Numbered from the stretch's first letter, positions 21,758 to 33,178 are shown. The stretch: DNA of 64,000 bases from Corydoras sp. C115 (GCA_019802505.1 JAFMOC010000199.1:620001-684000), one strand, 5' to 3'. Notes: generated by a model not told the origin, from the sequence alone. A program made the numbers and translations.

Positions 21758-24700
21758 TTAAGGGCAGTCCAGAGTGGAAATTTTGGTAACATAGTCCAAG
21801 AAAGGGTCCCAAACTTTGTGGAATTTCTTTAATGAGCCAGTCCTAATATACCTAACCTTCTCTAGTTTTAAGACATGAATAATGTCTCTAATCCAATGTG
21901 TATATGAAGGAGGTATAGGTGACTTCCATTTGAGAAGTATTAGCCGTCTGGCAAGGAGAGTGACAAAGGATATGAAATCAGCCGTTGGAGATGAAACAGA
22001 TGCCAATGAGGTTACCCCAAATAAAGCAGTTAAAGCATTAGGCTCAACTGGCTTACCTACAATCTCTAATAAACTTTGGAAGATCTCAGACCAAAATGGA
22101 AACCGAGATGAGCAGGACCAAAATGTGTGAACATGGTCTGCTGGGGCCTGATGGCACCTGTCACATATGGGGTCTATATTCTTATGTATCTGAGAAAGTC
22201 TGAATTTAGTAAAATGAAACCGATGAATTATTTTACACTGTATAAGTCCATGTTTGGCGCAAATAGATGATTTATGGACTTTTTTCAGAGCTGTATCCCA
22301 CAGCTCCTCTGGAATTTCCATCCCCAATTCAGCTTCCCAGCGCGACTTAATAGAAGTTAAAGGGGCTAAGCACAAAGAGTGGATTTGCTTATACATAAGA
22401 GAAATGTGTCCCCTTGTCGAAGGTAGTGGTTTGATAAACATGTCCAACAATGTTTCCTCTGGCAGTACAGGAAACTGTGGGAATGTACTTTTAGCAAAAC
22501 TAAACTAAACTATCATGTTATTGATATATAAATCCTTAAATGTTTTAATAACCAAATTGGACCAAATATTAAGTTAATTGTTGAAATGTTGCAAATGTGT
22601 TATTGATATATAAATCCTTAAATGTTTTAATACCCAAATTGGACCAAATATTAAATGCGCCATCTACTAATGATGGGTGAAAAAATGGATTTTCAGCGAT
22701 CGGTGCAAAGATAGAGGGCGATTTTATATGAAAGTGACGCTTAAGTTGGTTCCATATTCTCAAGGTACTTTTAACTAAGACATTCTAAGTGTAAGATGAG
22801 TAAGATGTGTTGCTCAGTGAACAAATGAAAGCGCCAAGTGAAGCCGGTTTGACTGAGTTAGCCTCCATCTGAAGCCAGGCTGGGGATGCAGAACAAGGAC
22901 TATGCTGCAACCAGCATTGTATAACTCTAAGGTTGGCCGCCCAAAAGTAGAATTTGAAGTTCGGTAATGCCATACCCCCAAGCTCCTTAGGTCTTTGTAA
23001 AAGTTGCTTACGCAACCTTGGTGTTTTTCTGTTCCAAATAAACTCTGAAATAAGGGAGTCCAATTTATGAAAAAAACTCTGGGGTAAAAAAGGTGGTAGA
23101 CACTGAAATAAGTAAAGAAATTTAGGAAGGACATTCATTTTAATGGAATTAATTCGTGCAGCTAGGGACAAATTTAATATAGACCATCGAGTCAAATCCT
23201 TTTTTAATTGTGCTAAAACTGGAGTGAAATTTGCTTTGTAAAGATTTCTGACATCGTCTGTCACCTGAATTCCTAAATACTGTAAACTATGGTTAGCCAA
23301 TTTAAATGGAGTATTACATGAGTATTCACAAGCCACATTATTTAGGGGGAGAATTTCATTTTAGATTTAATTTATAACCTGATATAAAGGCAAATGATTC
23401 AAGTATTCCCAAAGCCGCTGGTATGGATGTTTGTAGGTTAGAGAGAAATAAAAGTAAATCATCTGCGTATAATGACACCTTTTGTTCCAGACCATTCCTC
23501 ATTATTCCCTGAACCTGGGGGTCACCACAAAGAGCTAGTGATAAGGGCTCGATGGCCAAAGCAAACAGCAGAGGGCTTAAAGGGCAGCCCTGCCTAGCAG
23601 AGCGAGAAAGAGGGAAAAAATCAGACTGAACATTATTGGTCCTCACAGCCGCTAACGGTAAAGCGTACAGCAGTTTAACCCATTTAACGAATTTTCCTCC
23701 AAAGCCAAATTTTTCCAAGACGTAAAAAAGATATTTCCATTCCACCCGGTCAAAAGCTTTCTCTGCATCCAGGGATATTATGGCTTCTATTGAACCAGAG
23801 TCTGGGGGGCTATATATTACATCAAGCAGACGACGTGTATTGAAGAAAAGATGTCTGTTTTTAATGAAGCCAGTCTGATTAGAAGATATGATTGCAGGTA
23901 ATATTGTCTCTAATCGGAGGGCGAGAGTCTTCGATAAAAGTTTGTAATCTGCATTCAATAGGCTAATGAAGAGCAATTGAGAGGATCCTTTCCTTTCTTT
24001 AATATAAATGATATTATAGCCTGATTAAGAGTTGTGGGTAGGTTTCCTAATTCAAATGACTCGTTAAACATGTTTAATAGTAATGGGGCCAATTTATCAA
24101 AAAACTTTGCATAAAATTCAATAGGATACCCATCTGGACCTGGGCTTTTACCAGTTTGCATGAATTTAACAGCTTGTGAAAGCTCTAATATTGTGATTGG
24201 TTCATCTAATTTCTTAATTGAGTCCTGATCCAGCAGAGGAATTTCCATTTTTTTTTTATCAAGAAATTATTAAGATCATTAACATCTGCCTCTACATCAG
24301 ATGTATATAGTGTGCTATAATATTGTCTAAATTCGTTATTTATCCTAATAGGGTCTGATGTGATTCCTGATGACGTTTGAATTTGATAAGAAGTGTCAGC
24401 ACATCTTAATTGATGGGCCAAGATTTTACTGGCCTTGTCGCCAAATTCAAAATAGTTCGATCTTGATTTTAGTAGTAACTCTGCTGCCCTATCTGAGGTC
24501 AAGATATCAAACTCTGCCTGCAAGACAAGCCGATGTTTATAGAGGTCCACAGAAGGGGACAGTGCATATTGATGGTCCGTTTGAGCAATATCCCTCATTA
24601 AGTCATTAATTTTCTTTTCCTTATTTTTTTTCTGATGCTGTGTGTAAGAAATTATAACCCCCCTTATATACACTTTAAGTGTTTCCCACAAAATAGATGC

Positions 24701-25500
24701 AGAGATTCCGGGGGTATCGTTAACACTAAGAAAAAAATCAATCTGATTAGAAATGTAATTTATAAAATCATCATTAGAAAGTAACAATGAGTCATGGATT
24801 CCGACTGTTACTTTTCTCTGTAAATGTGATATTCATTAAGACAGGGGCATGATCTGAAACAAGAATAGCATCATAAGAACAGGAATTTACATTGTGTATA
24901 ATTCTATTGTCCACTAAAAAATAGTCAATCCTAGTAAAAGTATGATGTAAATGTGAGAAGAAAGAATATACCCTAGCTTTAAGATTGCAGAAACGCCATG
25001 AATCTGAGAGTGCGAGGTCCTTCATAAATGTCTTAATCAGTGTGGCTGATTTGGACTCTGTGGCAGGCTTATTGGAGGAGCGGTCGGGAGTTGGGTCAAG
25101 ACAACAATTAAGATCTCCGCCCAAAATGAGAGCATATGTGGACATGTCAGGGATGTTTGAAAAAAGCTGCCTGAAAAAATCGTCATGGTCCCAATTTGGT
25201 GCATAAACATTTACTAAATGTACAGGTGTCTCATATAGTTTGCCAGTAAGTATAATGTACCGTCCATTTGAATCTGAGATTACATTTGAGCAAATAAACG
25301 GAACTGATTTGTGAAATAAAATTGCCACTCCCCTTGCCTTACCAGAAAAAGAAGAACAATAAGACTGACCAACCCATCTAGCTTTAAGTTTGGACCCTTC
25401 GGAACTATCCAAATGTGTCTCCTGAAGAAAGACCACCTGAGCACCTAGATGTGATAAGTGCTGGAACACTTTAGTACGCTTCTTTGGAGAATCAAGGCCT
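21758..25500 (-). pseudogene. ORF2 (endonuclease-reverse transcriptase) of L1/Tx1 LINE copy 1
   Basis: The endonuclease starts near 25500 with FISWNCKGLDSPKK, then FLQETHLD and GGDLNCCLDP, and runs to 24792. The linker is at 24206-24787 and the RT N-terminus at 23955-24248 (SPGPDGYPIEFY). The RT core lies at 23356-23976, with AFDRVEW, RQGCPLSPLLF and the catalytic YADD codons at 23458-23469. A C-terminal region lies at 22785-23336, and a terminal cysteine-histidine motif (CDRCHQAPADHVHTFWSC) at 21758-22450. These segments are in different frames, so at least five frameshifts or stops have accumulated. A local tandem duplication near 22515-22670 adds to the damage. Confidence 0.88.
22515..22665. 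repeat. Tandem duplication of about 83 bp inside LINE ORF2
   Basis: TTATTGATATATAAATCC through TTGGACCAAATATTAA occurs at about 22517-22574 and again at 22600-22655 with one substitution (AACC versus ACCC), separated by a short spacer. It interrupts ORF2. Confidence 0.85.
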
Positions 25501-25865
25501 TTACAGTTCCAGCTTATAAATGTAATATCCCCCTCCCACCCCGTGATGAGAGTGTGTTATGGAGTGCATTCTGATAAAAAAAGTAAGTGATATGATAAAT
25601 AGAAAACATTTTGTGAAGATTCCAAGGTATTAGTAATTGAATTCGAATGACCGGTCTAACAGAAAAGAAAACAAATGCAAAACACTAAAAATACAAAAAA
25701 TCAGGAAAGTAATTAACTTAAAATTCTCCACCCCCATTTTAACAAACATCTCCCCAAATGAGATGTGTAAAGTAAATCTTCCCAACAACCCTAGCACAAA
25801 CCACTCCATAGCAATTTCTTAAACCTGAAACGCTATATGAGAGAAAACGAATAGTAAAATAGTTA

Positions 25866-26030
25866 AAAAAAAAAAAAAAGGGGGGGGGGGCGCAGCTTCG
25901 AATAACAATCAGGTTTGATGAATTTACAGTATAGTTGGTTTTCTCCATGGCTTCTGACTTGTGGTGTTCTCATTTGTAAGTCGCTTTGGATAAAAGCGTC
26001 TGCTAAATGACTAAATGTAAATGTAAAGTT
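25866..26030 (+). mobile_element. SINE-like repeat, family C, inside the LINE
   Basis: A poly(A)-poly(G) start is followed by AATCAGGTTTGATGAATTTA and the tail GTCGCTTTGGATAAAAGCGT, ending CTAAATGTAAATG. It is nearly identical to 34866-35030. It lies between ORF1 and ORF2 of the LINE, so it is a nested insertion. Confidence 0.7.
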
Positions 26031-26177
26031 ATTAACACAACATTAACAACAAGGTAATAACAACTGTCGGAACGCGAAACCCACAACACTACTGCACACA
26101 TATAAGTGTTTTATATATTAGGAAACAATGGAAGGAAAAAAAGAAATTTAAGTCTCGCAAAAGAAGTAGACACTTCT

Positions 26178-27068
26178 CTACTCTAATTGCAACTGCTTGC
26201 AAAGCTTGTCAGTAAAGTCCGCGGCTTCCTTTACGTCCTCGAATCTGTGTTGTTTCCCATCAGGGAGGGTGATTCGTAGAGTAGCCGGGTAGAGCAGGCC
26301 AAACTTGACATCTGAGCAGGATCGTAACCGACGTTTGACATCACCGAAGGCCGCTCGTCTGCGTGCAACGGATGAAGTGTAGTCCGGGAAAATAAAAATT
26401 TTCTTGTCACCATAATACAGTGGCGAAGATTTTCCGGCTCGTTCCAAGATCTGGTTTCGGGTTTGAAAAAAGTGCACCCTTGTGATAACGGGTCTTGGAA
26501 GTTCACCTTCTTTCGGCCTTTCACGAAGCGATCTGTGTGCACGGTCCAACATCGGCCTCTCCTCCATCTTGAGCACGTCTTGTAGCAGCCCTGCAACAAA
26601 ATCCGTAACCTGAGTGCCCTCCGCTCCTTCAGGGATCCCAATTATCCGCAGATTATTTCTTCTGGATCGGGCCTCGAGGTCCTCACACCTGTCCTCCAGA
26701 CGTTGGCATTGGGTGGTGAGCTTACCAACAGCGGTTTGTAATTCAGTGAGTTGTGCACTGTTATCTTCAGCGCAGCGCTCCAATTCCCGCAGCGTTTCAT
26801 CATGCGACTCGAGTTTTTGTTGCAAAGGGTTAATTAGGTTGGAAAGTTCCAGTTTCACAGCCGCAATTTCCGAACGCAAAACTGAAGTAAACGTATTCAG
26901 CTTGCCACAAATTTCCGACTTAAGCGTGTCCATCATCGTTTGTAACACCGAAGTGCTAATCACACTTTCAGGAGAGTGGACCTCACCCTCGGGCGCGGCG
27001 GCAGCTGAAGGAACGGCAGACTTACGGCCTAACTTAGATGATTCCATCTTACTGCGGGTAGATGACAT
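26178..27068 (-). CDS. ORF1 protein of L1/Tx1 LINE copy 1, intact
   Basis: An uninterrupted 296-residue frame. Residues 1-40 are a low-complexity basic head. Residues about 45-135 show heptad-like leucine and charge patterns typical of the trimerising coiled coil. RSRRNNLRIIGIPEG at about 135-148 opens the RNA-recognition motif. RVHFFQTRNQILERA near 197-211 and FPDYT near 227-231 mark the RRM end and the C-terminal domain, which ends at KQLQLE. In L1 elements this protein binds the element RNA as a chaperone (family knowledge). Here it remains open although the neighbouring ORF2 is broken. The next ATG, at residue 8, is the only other nearby start. Confidence 0.85.
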   Translation of the reverse strand: MSSTRSKMESSKLGRKSAVPSAAAAPEGEVHSPESVISTSVLQTMMDTLKSEICGKLNTFTSVLRSEIAAVKLELSNLINPLQQKLESHDETLRELERCAEDNSAQLTELQTAVGKLTTQCQRLEDRCEDLEARSRRNNLRIIGIPEGAEGTQVTDFVAGLLQDVLKMEERPMLDRAHRSLRERPKEGELPRPVITRVHFFQTRNQILERAGKSSPLYYGDKKIFIFPDYTSSVARRRAAFGDVKRRLRSCSDVKFGLLYPATLRITLPDGKQHRFEDVKEAADFTDKLCKQLQLE

Positions 27069-27162
27069 TTTCCTCCTCAGAAAAGTCTTTAAAAGAGACG
27101 CAGTGTGTGTAGGACGCGCTCGAGAGCCGTTTCAGGATAAACGAATTATGTTTTAGTAAATT

Positions 27163-27300
27163 AATGAAATTAGTTCGTTTTCTCTTAGAGCAGCGGAGAA
27201 GCACGTCTACATCCTATGCACGTAACAGCGCCCCCCTCCATTCTTGCCACTTTTATGTCATTTTCTTTGTGTTTGTTTAAATTAAATATTTTGTTTCATC
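27163..27300. repeat. Fragment of a repeat shared with 42850-42930
   Basis: GAAATTAGT, TTTTCTCT, AGAGCA and TACATCCTATG occur in the same order and spacing as in 42855-42920. The shared order suggests a common DNA-transposon-like repeat rather than the LINE 5' UTR. Confidence 0.45.
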
Positions 27301-27437
27301 CTGCGGTCTTGTGCCCGTCACAGCCACCCATAGGCAGGCATTTTGTTATTTTAATCTGTGCATGACACACTCTAGGTTGTCCTGAATGCTACTTCTCTTC
27401 TACATTTTTTTACTGTTTTAATTTTATTATGTTCAAT

Positions 27438-27586
27438 TTGGTGTGCCCAGCGATGGATTGGCGACCTGTCCTGGGTCTATCTGCCCAGCGCCCGAGACGT
27501 TCTCCCCTGGATGGGCATGGGGAACCCCACCGCGACCCTAATATAGGATAAAGCGGGAGATAATGAATGAATGAATGAATGAATGT
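27438..27586 (+). mobile_element. SINE family A, 5'-truncated copy
   Basis: Begins in the middle of the family (GTGCCCAGCGATGGATTGG), continues through TTCTCCCCTGGATGGGCATG and ends in a GAAT repeat. Confidence 0.8.
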
Positions 27587-28742
27587 TCAATTTGGTCTGG
27601 TGTAGTATGTGGCAAGGACCTAAATGAAAAATTGTGAGTTCTTAGTGTCCCTTCAAGGTCCAAAATATTTTATGGAATATTAAGGACAGGCTATTTGTGT
27701 GGTGCTTTAGAATGTTCAGAACTCTTCCTCCTGTAACAGAAATATTAAGGCACTACCCTGTATGTGACCGCAATATTAATATACCAATCTACGTATAGCC
27801 AAAATATAAGGCCACCAACAAGCATGTGTTCAAAATATTCGGCTTTCAAAATTTGTTCAAAATATTACACCAACCCAGTAATAATAGAAAATGGGAAAAA
27901 ATATGTTTGTGTAGTAGAAACATAATTAATGTGGTGAATTAATCTTACAATTAAATACATTTGTTGAGATTTGAGTGTTAGACTGCTAGACTTTTCAGAC
28001 TTATTAAAAGTATTTAAACCACAACTCTATAAACAATAATAGAATAGTATTTTGTGTGTGCAGGTCATTTCGAATGCTCAGTACTCACACAGAAAAAAGA
28101 GGTGCTTGTCCTTTTATATTAGCACCATACATATGTGTGGCTATACTATATGTGGCCAAAATATTGGGATAACAATTGTGTGATCAAAGGTATTGGGATG
28201 GCAACATATGCCAAACGTACTGGAGCCCCAAATTACATGTGGTAAAATATTAGTACACAAACCCAATATATATTTGGATGAACTCCACGTCCGATCTGAT
28301 CTGGTATAGTGTGCTAAGATATAGCTTTCACATTATACTGTTATAATTTAGGTTTTATTTTTCCCCACTGTTGAACAATAAGAAAATATTAAATATAATT
28401 AATTAAATTAAATATAAAAGACACTAAATTTGTTAGGGTTTTTCAGCTGGAATAGTTATTTTCTCTTTGGTGTGCTGATAGGATCTTAAGAGGACTCAAA
28501 ATGATATCATCCTCTTTTTGTTAATTGGGAAAAACAATTAGTTTGTGGCATTACCATCTTGTACATTTAGTCATTTAGCAGATGTTTTTATCTAAAGCAA
28601 CTTACAACCAGCTACACTGTAGAATTATCAAGCCTGATCATTATCCTATACAACAACCCCCTCTTTTTTATATAATGTGTTTGTGAAAGATGTTGTTGTG
28701 CAATTGCTTTGTGCAATTGAGTTGTTGCACAAAGATACCAAG
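27587..28742. other. bace2 intron 1, mostly unassigned
   Basis: AT-rich sequence with several short phrases about AATATT repeated loosely between 27660 and 28280. At 28563-28615 the tail ATTTAGCAGATGTTTTTATC, reversed, is a fragment of the SINE family B/C tail. CCAAG at 28738-28742 is the left target duplication of the next element. Confidence 0.5.
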
Positions 28743-28970
28743 TGTTATGGTCGTAAGACCGGGCGAGGAGGATTCGCTACTTGGAGTGACGAGCACAGAC
28801 GTGTGTACAGTCTCAAAACGGTTTATTTCTCCAACAATAAACGTGGCGAAGACAACATACAACGCAGGATGGGTAAACACAGGGCGAGCGGTGATGACGT
28901 AGGCGGGAAGGCGTACAAACGATCCAGGAGACTTTAGTGGAGTGCACTCGACGAAGTGAAGACAGCGGGG
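28743..28970 (-). repeat. 3' LTR of gypsy element 2, truncated
   Basis: Matches the first 228 bp of the 31249-31731 LTR with a few substitutions, then jumps at GACAGCGGGG into pol sequence. The missing part in element orientation is the U3 side. Confidence 0.9.
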
Positions 28971-30137
28971 AACCCAGGAGCGCTCCTCCGGGCCGTACCC
29001 CTTCCAGTCCACCAGGAACTGGATTCCCCGGCCACAGCGTCGGGAGTCCAGCAGGCGGTGGACGGTATAGGCGGGTTGTCCATCAATCAGGCGGGGGGCT
29101 GGGGCTTGGCGGGGTGGGGGGTTGAGCGGGGAGTGAACAACGGGCTTGATCAGGGAGACATGGAAGGTGGGGTGGACACGCATGGACCGGGGGAGGTGGA
29201 GGTGGACTGCTGCAGGGCCGATGAAACGCGGGCTCAGTTTGCGCGACTCTGTCTTCAGGGGTATGTTCTTTGTGGAGAGCCAGACGAGTTGCCCCACTCT
29301 GTAACTGGGGGCCAGGCGGCGTCTACGGTTGGCGGTGGCGACAGACGTTTCCTGGGCTTGGTGGAGCGCCAGCAGGGTGTTCTTCCAGGTCCGGCGGCAA
29401 CGGCGGATGTGCTGGCTGACAGATGGGACGCAGATTTCGGCGTGGTCCTCCGGAAACAGGGGGGGTTGGTACCCCAGCGCGACCTCAAACGGGGACTTCC
29501 CGGTGGCGGAGCTGCGTGCGGTGTTGATGGCGTATTCTGCCCAAGCCAGGTTCTCGCTCCAACGCTCAGGGTGCTGGGCAGAAATGCAGCGCAGGGTGGT
29601 CTCCACCACTTGGTTAGCCTTCTCTGCTTGCCCGTTGGACTGGGGGTGGCCACCAGATGATAATGAGAGCTCCGTGCCGAAGAAACTGTGGAAGGCTCTC
29701 CATACCTGGGAAATGAATTGGGGTCCCCGGTCCGAGACGATGTCCGTGGGTATGCCGAATAACCGGAAGACTTGTTCGAAGCATAACTTGGCGGTTTCTA
29801 AGGCAGAGGGAAGCTTGAACAGAGCGATCAATCGTACAGAATTCGAAAAGCGGTCTATTATAGTTAATATGACAGTATTACCCTTGGAGTTCAGTAGTCC
29901 TGTGACAAAGTCCAGTGCTATATGGGACCAGGGACGCCCAGGTATGGAGAGCGGTTGAAGTAGACCAGCGGGGGGCTGATGTGACGCCTTGTTGCGGGCG
30001 CAGGTGGTGCATGCAGCGACAAACTGCCTGACATCAGCTGCCAAAGAGGGCCACCAGAACCGACGCCTGATGAGATCCTCGGTGCGCGCTCCTCCTGGGT
30101 GACATGCCCAGCGGGACTCGTGGCCCCACTTGAGCAC
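28971..30137 (-). pseudogene. pol: Integrase and truncated chromodomain of gypsy element 2
   Basis: Minus-strand frame with CTTCARNK (zinc-binding pair), D in LDFVTG, D in SDRGPQF and E in GQAEKANQ, 35 residues apart. PRFIGP follows, then the chromodomain start YTVHRLLDSRR and DWKGYGPEERSWV. At that point the deletion fuses the frame to LTR sequence, so the chromodomain lacks its final helix. The frame remains open through the LTR to 28668, giving a 489-residue reading frame that includes non-native residues. It is out of frame with gag. Confidence 0.87.
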
Positions 30138-30139
30138 TG

Positions 30140-31233
30140 CAGTGCGGGCGGCAGCGGGCGTTCTTTCTCTCGGATGGTTAGCACCGCGGGTAGGCTGAGT
30201 CGCTGTGCTTGGGGTTTTAGTGTGGGACTTGACAGGACCCCAAGTTCTACTGCCGAGTCTGGTCTTTTAGGACGTACCGGGCAGTCTCGTAGCTGGTGGT
30301 TCCCTCCACCACAGTAGAAACACAGCCCCTGGTCTTTACGGCGGCTACGGACTTCAGGAGCCAGCCTGGTGCGTCCCAGCTGCATCAGCTCGGCCCCTTC
30401 GAACTGCTCGGACTGGGGGGTGCCCCTAGGAGACGCTGGTGAGGTCCGAGGCAAAGCGGTGGTACAGACCTGGTCCCGGGCTTGGCGTTCTCGGCGACGC
30501 AGGCTCATACGTCCGTCGACGCGTATGGCGAGGTTTATTAGTTCCTGGAGCGCCTCAGGTCGGTCGCGAGTTCGTCCCGTATACGTTCATTCAGCACGTG
30601 GCGGAACACGCCGCGGAGCGAGCGCTCACACCATCCCGACTCCGCGGCGAGGGTCTGAAACTCAACGGCGAACTCCGCCACAGAACGAGCCCCCTGACGT
30701 ACCAAGAGCAGGCGAGTCTCTATATCCTCGGAGTAGTCAGGGCGATCAAACACAGAACGAAACCTCTCCAGGAACGAAGCATAGGATGACCCCAGCGGAG
30801 ATACTAACCCCTGTGCCGCCTCTGCCCAGCTGAGCGCGCGTCCACGTAGAAATCCGATTACAAAGGCGATCTTGTGGGCGTCCGTAGGGAAACACGTGGG
30901 GCGGATGCTGCAGTACAGCTGGTATTGGAAGAGGAATCCACGACAACGTTGCAGATCCCCTCCATAGGGTTCCGGGAGAACGGCAGTCCCGTCGGAACGT
31001 GAAGGAACCGCAGGCGGCGGGTTAGGTACCTAGCTCGATGGTGAGGTCACTGGGGCGGAAGCTGCGGGCAGCGCGGCGAGCGCAGTCTGCAGCTGTAGGG
31101 ATAATTGGCTCACCAGATCAGCTAATCCCTCCTGGCGACTGTACAGCATATCGAGCCGTGGGTCATGCTGTTGTCCGGCTGGTGGTGGTTGTGCCGGCTC
31201 CGCTCCGGCAGCGCGTCGCTCCGAGGAATCCAT
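30140..31233 (-). pseudogene. gag: Gag of gypsy element 2, frameshifted
   Basis: Starts at the ATG 31231-31233 (MDSSERRAAG). It continues in pieces at 31030-31233, 30746-30946, 30538-30753 and up to 30508 in different frames. The capsid-like part includes RLLLVRQGARSVAEFAVEF. The CCHC zinc knuckle CFYCGGGNHQLRDC is near 30290-30330. The coding sequence ends at about 30140, where the protease should begin; the frame switches there to integrase, marking the internal deletion. Confidence 0.82.
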
Positions 31234-31238
31234 GTGGC

Positions 31239-31246
31239 CAGTTTGT
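31239..31246 (-). promoter_or_regulatory. Primer-binding site of gypsy element 2, self-priming type
   Basis: The minus strand reads ACAAACTG two bases inside the 5' LTR. It is the exact complement of CAGTTTGT inside the LTR (31582 to 31575), and pairing could extend by one wobble and one further pair. Confidence 0.55.
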
Positions 31247-31248
31247 AA

Positions 31249-31731
31249 TGTTACGGTCGTAAGACCGGGCGAGGAGGATTCGCTACTCGGAGTGACGAGC
31301 ACAGACGTGTGTACAGTCTCAAAACGGTTTATTTCTCCAACAATAAACGTGGCGAAGACAACATACAACGCAGGATGGGTAAACACAGGGCGAGCGGTGA
31401 TGACGTAGGCGGGAAGGCATACAAACGATCCAGGAGACTTTAGTGGAGTGCACTCGACGAAGTGAAGACAGCGGGGGCGAACTGCACACACAAAAACAGA
31501 GACAGCAAACGGGCGAGGTAACAGAGAATCACAAGGGCTGGTAGTGTCTAGGCTTGGCAAGGGCGTGGCACAAGACAAACTGACGGTGACGGTAGGGCGT
31601 GCAGGGTATATATAACAAAACCGTGATAATTCCCAGGTGCGCGTTATTACGGGGGCGTGAACACAGAACCAACCCACACCGCATGACCAAAACAAACCAA
31701 CCCACACCACGTGACCAAAACAACCGTGTCA
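31249..31731 (-). repeat. 5' LTR of gypsy element 2, complete
   Basis: 483 bp from TGTTACGG to CCGTGTCA. It includes the TATATATA promoter and is followed by the CCAAG duplication. Confidence 0.9.
31575..31614 (-). promoter_or_regulatory. LTR core promoter and self-primer of gypsy element 2
   Basis: TATATATA at 31607-31614 lies 32 nt upstream, on the minus strand, of CAGTTTGT at 31582-31575, the predicted RNA start that matches the primer site. Confidence 0.55.
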
Positions 31732-31736
31732 CCAAG

Positions 31737-32128
31737 GACAATGTTGAGAAATGAGTATAGGAGTGACATAACTTTGGTTGGGCTGCTTGAACACAACTCA
31801 GGCTGCAGAGTTTTGTATCAGTTTTAGAGTCCTGATTTTGCAAACTGGGAGAGTATTTAAGTATTTAACATGAAGGACTCCAACTGATGCTGGGAGCATA
31901 TAAAACCTCACCAGTCCAAAAGCTTCTATGTGGAAGTAAATGGATCACCTCTACACATCCAGAGACCACAAACAAGCCTACAGTACACCATCTAAAAACC
32001 AAGGGAGTAAAGAAAACCTGGCTCACCAATCCCTCTATAACAATAGTATCAGCACCTATATGAGTCCAAAGGACTCCACATCAAACCCTTCCTAGAAACC
32101 CTAAACATTCGATAACACCCACTAAATA
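31737..32128. other. bace2 intron 1, unassigned
   Basis: No gene or known repeat recognised between gypsy element 2 and the next SINE. Confidence 0.5.
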
Positions 32129-32450
32129 TCCATCCATCCATCATCTTCCGCTTTATCCTCTACTAGGGTCGTGGGGGTGTTCCTCATGCCCATACAGGGG
32201 AGAACGTTTCGGGCACTGGGCAGATACACCAGGACAGGGTGCCAAACTATCGCTGGGTACACACACAAACACACCCTATATGTGGTAATTTGGAGAATTT
32301 AATTAACCTTGATCCTTGTTTTTGGACTGTGGGAGGAATCCAGAGAACCCAGAGGAAACCCACGCAGACACGGGGAGAACATGGAAAATCCACCCAGATT
32401 TGGAATCGAACCGGGAATCCCTAGCGCTGAAAGGCGAACATACTAAACAC
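32129..32450 (-). mobile_element. SINE family A, near full length
   Basis: The reversed GGAT tail (ATCCATCCATC) is at the left and GGGAATCCCTAGCGCTGA near the tRNA-like head at the right, degenerate at the end. ACTAAA occurs on both sides as a possible short duplication. Confidence 0.8.
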
Positions 32451-32711
32451 ACTTTTTTGGCCTGAGATCTACTTTTCCATTCGACAGGTCATCGAGATTT
32501 ACCGGGGTCAATCTCTATTTTTTAGGCTTTTATATTGAAACCTGTTTACACACATGATGTTAGTATTGTCGAATCTGTTAGAATTACTATTCTATTAAAA
32601 ACATTCCAGCAAATATCATGGAGAAAACCTGATTTTAGTACACCCAAACACACTGTTTTACATTTGTGCTGTATACTATCACTGTAACCCACATTTACAC
32701 AAACAGAACAT

Positions 32712-33049
32712 TCATCCATCCATTATCTTCCGCTTTATCCTCTATTAGGGTCACGGGGGGTTCCCCATGCCCATCCAAGGGAGAACACTTCAGTCGCTGG
32801 GCAGATACACCCAGGACAGGGCGCCAATCTATCACTGGGCACACACACACACTCTATATGGGGCAAATTGGAGAATTCAGTTGACCTTGATCCATGTTTT
32901 TGTACTGTGGGAAGAAACCAGAGAACCCGGAGGAAAGCCACGTGGACACGGGGAGAACATGGAAACTCTACCCAGATAGGGGTTTGAACTGACTGGGAAT
33001 CCCTAGCGCAGAGAGCGGAACATGCTAACCACTAAGCCAAACAGCCCCC
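32712..33049 (-). mobile_element. SINE family A with an 11-bp target duplication
   Basis: Flanked by AAACAGAACAT at 32701-32711 and 33050-33060. The inside carries the full head and body. The duplication confirms target-primed insertion. Confidence 0.9.
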
Positions 33050-33178
33050 AAACAGAACATGAACATTAATAAAAGCAAATGCATTTTGAGTTTGACATTG
33101 TAAAAAAAAAATTCACCCCCCCCCCCCCACTCTAAATGAAAGTGGAACATTTTAGTTCTTTTTGAGACTCACTCGTCA

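Larger units (their letters stand above)
21486..27160 (-). mobile_element. L1/Tx1-type non-LTR retrotransposon, copy 1
   Basis: Minus-strand LINE with ORF1 (26178-27068), a spacer carrying a SINE-like insertion, then ORF2 with endonuclease and reverse transcriptase down to 21758 and an A/T-rich 3' UTR. The 5' end abuts a different repeat at about 27163. The 3' end near 21486 touches the hAT-like repeat. No target duplication was found. ORF1 is intact but ORF2 is broken at several places. Confidence 0.85.
28743..31731 (-). mobile_element. Ty3/gypsy chromovirus element 2, internally deleted
   Basis: The ends read TGTTAC/TGTTAT and TGTCA and are flanked by CCAAG at 28738-28742 and 31732-31736. 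The right LTR is full (483 bp) but the left one keeps only 228 bp. Inside, gag runs directly into integrase: protease, reverse transcriptase and RNase H are missing. A second deletion joins the chromodomain to the middle of the left LTR. The intact target duplication shows that both ends are original. Confidence 0.9.

Noticed and set aside
27163..27240. 5' UTR of L1/Tx1 LINE copy 1
   Set aside because: The same series of words occurs at 42855-42920 without any LINE, so it is more likely a separate repeat.
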